A model generated the notes under the pieces. The model made no database searches. It was not told the origin of the DNA and worked only from the letters and a program-made list of their open reading frames with translations. This document shows positions 1 through 6,010 of a DNA stretch of 10,919 nt, one piece after another. The stretch's first letter is position 1. Each line of letters opens with the position of its first letter. A program made the translations under genes and the position numbers. Origin of the DNA: Desulfobacterales bacterium S5133MH16 (GTDB taxonomy: Bacteria; Desulfobacterota; Desulfobacteria; Desulfobacterales; UBA11574); contig MAXL01000395.1 in NCBI GenBank assembly GCA_001751005.1, positions 1 through 10,919 of the forward strand, in the 5' to 3' direction.

Positions 1-1746
1 ACAAAATCCGGTGAAACAAAAAGTATACTTTTAAGTGCGGTTCTTGAAGGAGATACCATCTCCGGAATGATTATGGATATCACCGATCGCAAAAAAGCTG
101 AAAAGGCACTTAGAGAGAGTGAAGAACGGTACCGGAGCCTTTTCAAGAACAACCACTCCGTGATGCTCCTCATAGATCCGGAGAGTGCGAATATCGTCGA
201 TGTCAACCCGGCAGCTGTCTCCTTCTATGGCTGGAGCTTTGAAGCGCTTACCGGCAAAAAGATTACAGATATCAATACGCTTTCAGACGAACAAGTGTTT
301 CAGGAAATGGTAAAAGCGAAGACGGAACAGCGCCGAGTATTTTATTTTCAGCACCTTCTGGCGAACGGCGAAATCCGTGATGTTGAAGTATACAGCGGCC
401 CTATTAAATTACATGGCCAGAATCTTCTATATTCGATAATTCATGACATCAGCGACCGCAAGCAAGCCGAGAAGGCACTGCGTGAGAGCGAGGAACGATT
501 CAAAGACCTTGCCAATTTGCTACCTCAGCCAGTCTGGGAAACGGATTTTGAGGGAAACTTCACATACACCAACCGGGCAGGTTATGAGAATTTGGGCTAT
601 ACCCCGAAAGACCTTGAAGAAGGAGTGTTCGTAACAGACGTCATTGCTCCCGAAGATAGAGAAAGAATTGTTGCGAACTTCGGCAAGACGCTTCGAGGGA
701 TAGAGTTTGAGGATCATGAATACACTTGTTTAACAAAGGACGGCAGGAAGGTTCCCGCTTTGATATACAGCTCCCCCATTATAAAAGACGGTGAACCATC
801 CGGGGTAAGGGGAATTGCATTGGACATCACCGATCGCAAGCAGGCAGAGGAGGCGCTCAGAAAGAGTGAAGAGAAATACCATCGTCTGTACAAGCTAATG
901 CGGCTCATGACAGATAATATGCCGGATATGATATGGGCGAAAGATATGGATGGCAGATATATGTTCGTCAACCAAGCCATGTGCGACACACTGATAATGT
1001 GTGATTGTCCGGATAGGGCCATTGGCATGACAGATATGATCATTGCCGAACAGGAACGGAATGCCGGATATGAACACATCTTTGGCGAAATTTGTGTTAA
1101 TTCCGACGCCATTATCCAAGAAAGGAAAGTTGCCTGCCGTATACTCAAGGAGGGATTTGTCAGGAATAAATATCTTGTGTTGGATGTCCATAAGGCGCCG
1201 TTTCTCAATGAAAATAGAGAAATGATTGGAACAGTGGGATGCGGACGGGATGTTACCAACGAGAAAAAGGTTGAGAAGGCACTCAAAGAAAGAGAAATAG
1301 AATTGGAAAGAAAAAACCTGCGTCTTGAGGAATTGAACTCGGCTTTAAAGATTTTACTGGAAAAAAGAGATGGAGACAAGAAGGATCTTGAAGAGAAAGT
1401 ACTGATGAATATTAAAAATTTAATTATGCCGTATATTGTAAAACTAAAAAAGACAACGCTTAATGATAGACAGGAGATTTTTGTAGAAATCATTCAGTCA
1501 AACACAGAAGATATTCTTTCACCATTTGCACACAAGCTGTCCTACAAGTATCTGAATTTTACGCCTACCGAGCTTCAAGTGGCGGACTTTGTAAAACAGG
1601 GCTTTCGCACAAAAGAGATCGCTGATCTATTAAACTCTTCCCCTGAAACGGTCTCCGGCCACAGGAAAAGTATGAGAAAGAAACTCAATTTGAAAGACAA
1701 AAAATCGAATCTGAGAACCCACCTATTATCCCTGCATAATGGTTAA
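1..1746 (+). CDS. Multi-PAS sensor protein with C-terminal LuxR-type HTH (5' partial)
   Basis: Reading frame 1 is open from the first base, so the gene starts upstream; the ATG at 67 lies inside a PAS domain and is not the real start. The visible 581 residues hold the end of one PAS domain (to about residue 30), then three further PAS/PAC units (about 45-155, 165-282, 295-425). They are separated by near-identical linkers of the type DITDRKxAExALRxSEE at residues 26, 149 and 275, with a weaker copy at 417. A charged, probably coiled-coil stretch follows (about 425-470), then a LuxR/GerE-like HTH (about 520-575) with FTPTELQVADFVKQG and TKEIADLLNSSPETVSGHR. No HisKA or HATPase domain, receiver, or membrane segment is visible. 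By family knowledge such proteins are cytoplasmic, ligand- or redox-sensing transcription regulators; ligand and targets are unknown. A 173-bp gap separates it from the next operon. Confidence 0.85.
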   Translation, partial: TKSGETKSILLSAVLEGDTISGMIMDITDRKKAEKALRESEERYRSLFKNNHSVMLLIDPESANIVDVNPAAVSFYGWSFEALTGKKITDINTLSDEQVFQEMVKAKTEQRRVFYFQHLLANGEIRDVEVYSGPIKLHGQNLLYSIIHDISDRKQAEKALRESEERFKDLANLLPQPVWETDFEGNFTYTNRAGYENLGYTPKDLEEGVFVTDVIAPEDRERIVANFGKTLRGIEFEDHEYTCLTKDGRKVPALIYSSPIIKDGEPSGVRGIALDITDRKQAEEALRKSEEKYHRLYKLMRLMTDNMPDMIWAKDMDGRYMFVNQAMCDTLIMCDCPDRAIGMTDMIIAEQERNAGYEHIFGEICVNSDAIIQERKVACRILKEGFVRNKYLVLDVHKAPFLNENREMIGTVGCGRDVTNEKKVEKALKEREIELERKNLRLEELNSALKILLEKRDGDKKDLEEKVLMNIKNLIMPYIVKLKKTTLNDRQEIFVEIIQSNTEDILSPFAHKLSYKYLNFTPTELQVADFVKQGFRTKEIADLLNSSPETVSGHRKSMRKKLNLKDKKSNLRTHLLSLHNG

Positions 1747-1762
1747 ATTTAACAACCATTAT
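1736..1762 (+). terminator. Stem-loop overlapping the stop codon of the PAS-LuxR gene
   Basis: Perfect 9-bp arms ATAATGGTT (1736-1744) and AACCATTAT (1754-1762) enclose a 9-nt loop that contains most of the TAA stop. There is no T-run after the second arm, so this is not a classic intrinsic terminator. It could stabilise the 3' end of the mRNA or be a weak terminator. The loop side can also form the shorter palindrome GTTAAATTTAAC. Confidence 0.35.
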
Positions 1763-1785
1763 ACACCCTATAATACACTATTTAC

Positions 1786-1814
1786 TTGTCTTGCAATTAT
1801 TATATAATTATACA
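1786..1814 (+). promoter_or_regulatory. Candidate sigma-70 promoter for the kinase-activator operon
   Basis: TTGTCT (1786-1791) and TATACA (1809-1814) are separated by 17 bp in a very AT-rich stretch. Each hexamer matches consensus at 4 of 6 positions. Transcription would start near 1821, leaving a leader of about 100 nt. Another TATAAT at 1769-1774 lacks a convincing -35 element. This is a weak match by eye, and AT-rich DNA yields such matches easily. Confidence 0.3.
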
Positions 1815-1919
1815 AATTTATTGCCAACTTGCGCACATGAAATCCTAAAAGAAGACCCATATCTTTTTTAGAAAACAGTTTGGGTAAGCGTCCGCAAGCG
1901 GTCGGTGGGGGCGCTTTGA

Positions 1920-3050
1920 ATGAAGAAGGATAAGCAGATGAACGGAGCGCTGGAAGAAAGCGAACGCCGCTTCCACAATCTAATGGAAGATTCACTGGTT
2001 GGTATTTGCATCATCCGGCAGAATCGTATCGTATACCAAAATTCTATCCTGAAAAAATTATTGGGATCTTTACCTGAAAGTTTTGAAAACGATTTTTTTG
2101 ACCACCTCCATCCGGACGATGTTGAGAAGTGCAAAGATATGTATCTGCAAATCACTTCTGGAAGGCGCCACACAGCGGAGGCGGACTTCAAATTTTATCC
2201 GCCAGGGGTAAAAGGACGTAAGGTTACGCCATGTTGGGTACAGTGCCGCATTAGTCCGATTAACCATCAGGACGAAAATACGATCCTGCTCCAAATGATG
2301 GACATCACTCGAATCAAGGAAATGGAACATCTATTGACCGTCAAACAAAAGATGAGTTCCCTGGGACACGTTGCGGCCGGTATCGCCCATGAGATACGAA
2401 ATCCTCTGACCGGAATCAATTCTTATTTATATACGCTTGAAGATTTATGTAATTCAAAGATTATCGAGGGTGACCAGATTGAAACGGTCAAACAGATTGT
2501 CAGCCAATTTCAGATTGCATCGGACAAAATCGAGGCCGTTGTTAAAAGAGTCCTCGATTTTTCCAGACCCAACTCCCCTAAAATGGTTCTGATTGACCTT
2601 AACAAATGTATTGAAGATACCGTGAGTCTTTCAGCGGCCACCCTTCGAAAAGACGATATCGAGATTGAAAAGTCACTGGAATCAGACTTGCCGAAATGCT
2701 ATGGCGATGCTCATCTGATCGAACAGGTCCTCTTAAATCTGATCAACAACGCGACTAAGGCAATGGGAAAAAACCAAAAAGCCAAAAGGATCCAGATCGA
2801 TTCATATTGCAAAGATAAACGCCTTTTTATTCAAGTTTCCGACTCGGGGCCGGGCATTCCCAAAGAACTCACAGACAAAGTCTTCGATCCTTTTTTTACG
2901 ACCCACAATGATGGGTCCGGGATTGGGTTGAGTATTGCCCGAAGAATCGTTGCAGATCACAATGGGACCATTGAAATTCTGAGGAGCAAATGGGGAGGTG
3001 CCACTTTAAGCGTCGAACTTCCGATAGAAAAAAGGAGGCATTCAACATGA
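1920..3050 (+). CDS. Soluble PAS-domain sensor histidine kinase (NtrB-like)
   Basis: 376 residues with no membrane segment or signal peptide, so cytoplasmic. A PAS domain covers about residues 12-135. HisKA follows with LGHVAAGIAHEIRNPLTG, and H157 is the expected phosphorylation site. The ATP-binding domain shows the N box (EQVLLNLINNATKA, 269-281), G1 (D308 SGPGIP), the F box (DPFFTT, 323-328) and G2 (GSGIGLS, 332-338), so the kinase appears intact. The start is fixed by an in-frame TGA directly before the ATG; the G-rich GGTGGGGG at 1904-1911 is the probable ribosome site. The stop overlaps the next gene's ATG (ATGA), so this kinase is the obvious partner of the NtrC-type regulator. The signal is presumably cytoplasmic and sensed by the PAS domain; its nature cannot be read from the sequence. 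Confidence 0.92.
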   Translation: MKKDKQMNGALEESERRFHNLMEDSLVGICIIRQNRIVYQNSILKKLLGSLPESFENDFFDHLHPDDVEKCKDMYLQITSGRRHTAEADFKFYPPGVKGRKVTPCWVQCRISPINHQDENTILLQMMDITRIKEMEHLLTVKQKMSSLGHVAAGIAHEIRNPLTGINSYLYTLEDLCNSKIIEGDQIETVKQIVSQFQIASDKIEAVVKRVLDFSRPNSPKMVLIDLNKCIEDTVSLSAATLRKDDIEIEKSLESDLPKCYGDAHLIEQVLLNLINNATKAMGKNQKAKRIQIDSYCKDKRLFIQVSDSGPGIPKELTDKVFDPFFTTHNDGSGIGLSIARRIVADHNGTIEILRSKWGGATLSVELPIEKRRHST

Positions 3051-4444
3051 TATCTTTCACCATCTTCGTTGTTGACGATGAACAAATGGTCAGAGAAGGA
3101 ATCTCCGGGGTGCTCAGGAAATACTACTGTGTCGAAGCGTTCTTCTCTGCCGAGGCTGCTATCGATTTCATGTCAAGCAATCCACCGGATATGGTGCTCC
3201 TTGATGTCGGTCTGCCCGGCATGAGCGGGATACAAGCGCTTAAAAAGATAAAGCAACGTCATCCAGACACGATCGTTATCATGATAACAGCATTTGAGGA
3301 TGTCAGCACGGTTGTTGCTGCCATGAAACTCGGCGCACACGATTATGTGGTTAAACCGGTGCAGATGGATGCTCTGTTGGTCACCGTTCGAAACACCCTC
3401 GACGCGGTGTCCATGCGGAAAGAGATTCAGGCCCTCCATGAAAAGTGCCTCAAGGAGAATCTGCCGTGCTTTATCGGTGAGAGCAATGCCATCCAGGATG
3501 TCATGGACATCGTCAAAAAAGCGGCCCAAAGCACGGATACCCCCATTCTAATTCAGGGTGAAACCGGAACGGGCAAGGAATTGATTGCCAGGGCCATCCA
3601 TTACCGTAGTCCTCATTTCAAGGGCCCCATGATCACGGTCAATTGCGCTTCAATACCTAAAGAATTGATTGAAAGTGAGCTTTTCGGTTATGAAAAAGGG
3701 GCCTTCAGCGGAGCAAACCCTGGTGGTAAAGCAGGTTTGGTTGAAGCGGCGAACAAGGGAACGCTATTTCTTGATGAAATCGGGGATATGAGCCTGGAGG
3801 CTCAGGCAAAGCTCTTGCGATTCTTGGAAGACGGCGAGTTTTACAAAGTGGGCGGGACCCGGAAACAAAAAATCCGTACCAGAGTCGTATCCGCAACCAA
3901 CAAAGATTTGCTCCAAATGATCCAAGAGGAACGCTTCAGACCCGATCTTTATCACCGTATCTCGGTTGTCAAAATCGTGGTTCCATGTTTAAATCAGCGC
4001 CGTGATGATATCCTTCCGATTGCAAAACACTTTTTGGTGGAATTCAGTCAAAAGCTTAACAAAAATTTTACCGGCATTGCGCTCCAAGCTGAATCGATCT
4101 TAAAAGCATTTGAATGGAAGGGCAATGTTCGCGAATTGAAAAATGTTATCGAAAAAGGCGTCCTCTTGGAAGAAGGGCCGGAACTTATGCTGCAAAACCT
4201 GGAACTGGAGACGCTTCGGCAACATGAAGATTTCATAAAATTTGAAAATGGAACCAAGGTCCCTCCCCTTGCCCCTTCGGGAGCCGATTTTCCCTCGGTT
4301 ATAAACTCCATTGAAAAATACTATTTTGATCAAGCCCTCAAAATGACCAGCGGCAATGAATGCAAGGCCGCAAAACTGCTGCATTTGAGCCGTGACCGTT
4401 TCCGCTACCGCAGAAAGAAATTAGCAACCGTCATCGGCCAGTAA
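3047..4444 (+). CDS. NtrC-family sigma-54-dependent response regulator
   Basis: 465 residues with the classic three-part layout. The receiver (1-120) has acidic pocket D10/D11, phospho-acceptor D53, T81 and K103. The AAA+ domain (about 142-375) has Walker A GETGTGKE (171-178), the sigma-54 contact loop GAFSGA (218-223), Walker B GTLFLDEIG (238-246), the arginine-finger region RFRPDLYHR (296-304) and WKGNVREL (357-364). A Fis-type HTH lies at about 433-460 (ECKAAKLLHLSRDRFRYR). The contact loop has Ser where most family members have Thr (GAFTGA). The start at 3047 is preferred over an in-frame ATG at 2990 because AAAGGAGG (3031-3038) sits 8 nt upstream and the ATG overlaps the kinase stop. It probably activates the sigma-54 promoter found just downstream at 4732. 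Confidence 0.95.
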   Translation: MISFTIFVVDDEQMVREGISGVLRKYYCVEAFFSAEAAIDFMSSNPPDMVLLDVGLPGMSGIQALKKIKQRHPDTIVIMITAFEDVSTVVAAMKLGAHDYVVKPVQMDALLVTVRNTLDAVSMRKEIQALHEKCLKENLPCFIGESNAIQDVMDIVKKAAQSTDTPILIQGETGTGKELIARAIHYRSPHFKGPMITVNCASIPKELIESELFGYEKGAFSGANPGGKAGLVEAANKGTLFLDEIGDMSLEAQAKLLRFLEDGEFYKVGGTRKQKIRTRVVSATNKDLLQMIQEERFRPDLYHRISVVKIVVPCLNQRRDDILPIAKHFLVEFSQKLNKNFTGIALQAESILKAFEWKGNVRELKNVIEKGVLLEEGPELMLQNLELETLRQHEDFIKFENGTKVPPLAPSGADFPSVINSIEKYYFDQALKMTSGNECKAAKLLHLSRDRFRYRRKKLATVIGQ

Positions 4445-4606
4445 GAACGTGTCGCTCGTTTGTTGTAATCTGTCTATTTTCCAAGAAGTTATCTCATAGT
4501 GTCAATAACCGACCCAGAGGGTTAACCCCAACGAGATCGTTTTCTCTTTGCTCGACGATAAAACATTCCTGAGGATTCCCCTAAGCCGGGCTTCTACCTG
4601 CCAATG

Positions 4607-4624
4607 TTGTGTAATTTTCCACAA
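4607..4624 (+). promoter_or_regulatory. Putative enhancer site 1 (TTGTG-N8-CACAA)
   Basis: TTGTGTAATTTTCCACAA is an 18-bp imperfect palindrome with perfect 5-bp outer arms. It matches site 2 at 14 of 18 positions and lies exactly 23 bp upstream of it. Against the predicted start near 4758 it sits at about -151 to -134, a normal distance for an NtrC-type upstream activating sequence. The binding protein is inferred to be the adjacent activator; nothing in the sequence proves this. Confidence 0.45.
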
Positions 4625-4629
4625 TTCGT

Positions 4630-4647
4630 TTGGGTTAAATTCCACAA
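4630..4647 (+). promoter_or_regulatory. Putative enhancer site 2 (TTGGG-N8-CACAA)
   Basis: TTGGGTTAAATTCCACAA is the second copy of the dyad. Its right half is better conserved: TTCCACAAATCG at 4640-4651 matches TTCCACAATTCG at 4617-4628 in 11 of 12 positions. It lies at about -128 to -111 from the predicted sigma-54 start. Tandem sites about two helical turns apart suit cooperative binding of activator dimers. Confidence 0.45.
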
Positions 4648-4731
4648 ATCGGTGTCCCGGCAATTCTCACTTCCCCAATTAAAATCTCCTAACATTTCAG
4701 AATTATTATATTTATTTGCAATCGACACCGA

Positions 4732-4747
4732 TGGCATCAATTATGCA
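4732..4747 (+). promoter_or_regulatory. Sigma-54 (-24/-12) promoter
   Basis: TGGCATCAATTATGCA fits the consensus TGGCACG-N4-TTGC with the invariant GG (4733-4734) and GC (4745-4746) at the correct spacing. Mismatches are T for C and C for G in the -24 element and A for the first T of the -12 element. Transcription would start near 4758, some 44 nt before the GTG at 4802. A sigma-54 activator gene lies immediately upstream and two enhancer-like dyads sit at a suitable distance, so the match is more credible than the motif alone. Confidence 0.6.
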
Positions 4748-4801
4748 CTAAAATCCATCAGACCATTTAACGTTTTAAAATAACGATATAAATTCGGTGC
4801 A

Positions 4802-5524
4802 GTGCGCAAAAAATATGGCGCGCTAAATCAAAGGAAAATCATAGCGTTGAATTTTAGCATTCTGAAAAGAACAATGTTTCTTCTGTTGATTGTCTCATTT
4901 ACACTTTCTCTCTGCGCATGCAGAACATCCGGAGGGGCAGCAAATTTTGAGTGGGAGCAGGGAACCGTACACGGATATCATTATGAAGGGCTCAAGGCCA
5001 AATCCCCTTCAGGCCAGGCGGTGTGGAAAGAAACGTCAAGAATGGAACCGTGGCAACGCATTGAATCCCAGCATACCTTTATACAGTACAAAACACTGAA
5101 GGATATCGAAAAGTTTGATAACAGTATCGACTATACACCGCACAAATGGGGAGTAAAAAATTTCTTTTCATTTATATCAGCAAAAGACCCCGTCGATTCC
5201 ATTAAGCAAAAAGTAGATGTTTTATTCGACAAAGTGGAACAGATTCTCGGAATGTACGGACGGAGGGATAAGATCATTATTAATCTTTATCCAAAAAAAA
5301 GTTTTTATGAAGTTAGAAATAGAATAAATGGTAAAAATTGTCGTTTTCGAGCATGGTATATTTTTGAGCAGAACACCATATACATCAATGTTGGCGATGT
5401 GCATGAAGGTATATTGGCCCATGAAATCGCCCACGCCATAATCGACAATTACTTGTCTGTTCGACCCCCAAAAAACACGAGCGAAATTCTTGCCCGTTAC
5501 GTGGATGAAAACCTTTACTATTAA
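4802..5524 (+). CDS. Predicted lipoprotein with HExxH zinc-metallopeptidase motif
   Basis: 240 residues from the GTG at 4802. A hydrophobic run MFLLLIVSFTLSLCAC ends in a lipobox-like LCAC, so C40 is probably lipidated and the protein anchored in the envelope. The GTG has no clear ribosome site. A TTG at 4847, after AAGGA at 4831-4835, gives a more normal signal peptide (n-region MNFSILKRT) and may be the true start. The body is unrecognised until the C-terminal AHEIAHAI (206-213), where H207, E208 and H211 form HExxH. SEILARYVDEN (227-237) follows, and E228 is a likely third zinc ligand as in gluzincin peptidases. Only 29 residues follow the motif, so this is a compact member or a binding-only relative. 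It is first in a probable operon with a receiver and a hybrid kinase, downstream of the sigma-54 promoter. The substrate is unknown. Confidence 0.75.
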   Translation: MRKKYGALNQRKIIALNFSILKRTMFLLLIVSFTLSLCACRTSGGAANFEWEQGTVHGYHYEGLKAKSPSGQAVWKETSRMEPWQRIESQHTFIQYKTLKDIEKFDNSIDYTPHKWGVKNFFSFISAKDPVDSIKQKVDVLFDKVEQILGMYGRRDKIIINLYPKKSFYEVRNRINGKNCRFRAWYIFEQNTIYINVGDVHEGILAHEIAHAIIDNYLSVRPPKNTSEILARYVDENLYY

Positions 5525-5549
5525 CAACAAAAAAAATGAACGGGACAAT

Positions 5550-5987
5550 ATGAAATCCTTCACCAAATTAAAAGACGTTAAAACCGTGCTCGTTGAGGAT
5601 GATGCCATGATCCGAAACGCTTTGAGCATGGCCTTTAAAAACAAGGATTGTTGTTTGCGGGTTTGTAAAAATGCCGAACAAGGGCTCCAAGCCCTCAAAG
5701 AGGAACGTTTTGACATCATCATTTGTGATTTCAGGCTTCCGGATATGAACGGCCTGGAATTTTTCAAGTTAGTGGGCAACCGTCCGTCGCATACTTTAAA
5801 AGTACTTATTTCGGCTTATGGCGACAAGAAGCTGAGTTCTGAATTATCGCGGGTCGGAGTCCATGCATTTATCCCGAAACCATTCTCGGTCAAACAGCTG
5901 ATCCATATACTGGTTCACCTAATCGAGGTCAATCAGAAAAATCAGCGGATATTTGTGCAGGCTGACAGCCTCGCTGAACAAAAATAA
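5550..5987 (+). CDS. Stand-alone receiver-domain response regulator (CheY-like)
   Basis: 145 residues, almost entirely one receiver domain: acidic pocket E16, D17, D18; phospho-acceptor D60 in IIICDFRLPDMNG; S88 at the switch position; K110 in PKPF. After about residue 125 only a short polar tail remains, with no DNA-binding, enzymatic or PilZ output. It therefore acts by protein contact or as a phosphate carrier. The start at 5550 (GGGA at 5542-5545) leaves 25 nt after the lipoprotein stop. An in-frame ATG at 5505 overlapping that gene is possible but adds non-receiver residues. The hybrid kinase begins 23 nt downstream, so the two are very likely co-transcribed, and that kinase is the natural phosphodonor. 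Confidence 0.88.
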   Translation: MKSFTKLKDVKTVLVEDDAMIRNALSMAFKNKDCCLRVCKNAEQGLQALKEERFDIIICDFRLPDMNGLEFFKLVGNRPSHTLKVLISAYGDKKLSSELSRVGVHAFIPKPFSVKQLIHILVHLIEVNQKNQRIFVQADSLAEQK

Positions 5988-6010
5988 TACATCTTAGGAA
6001 AGGAAAACAA

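Larger units (their letters stand above)
4445..4801. other. Non-coding regulatory region between activator and lipoprotein genes
   Basis: 357 bp without a credible gene on either strand. It holds two similar 18-bp dyads at 4607-4647 and a sigma-54 promoter match at 4732-4747, listed separately. Other structure includes a perfect 10-bp palindrome GGGTTAACCC at 4519-4528, and a 9-bp inverted repeat ATCGGTGTC (4648-4656) / GACACCGAT (4724-4732) that spans the gap between the dyads and the promoter. No clear intrinsic terminator follows the activator stop at 4444, so some read-through into the downstream genes is possible. Confidence 0.7.

Noticed and set aside
714..1493. Open frame of 259 codons on the minus strand, antisense to the PAS-LuxR gene
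   Set aside because: Ser/Phe/Ile-rich low-complexity translation with no recognisable motif, lying fully opposite a clear PAS/HTH coding frame.
1881..1896. TGGGTAAGCGTCCGCA upstream of the kinase gene as a sigma-54 promoter
   Set aside because: GG and GC spacing fits, but the -24 (TGGG) and -12 (CCGC) boxes are otherwise poor, and transcription would start only about 12 nt before the ATG, at the ribosome site.
1971..1979. TTCCACAAT inside the kinase gene, similar to the enhancer half-site
   Set aside because: It encodes conserved PAS linker residues (FHN), and no TTGKG partner lies 13 bp upstream.
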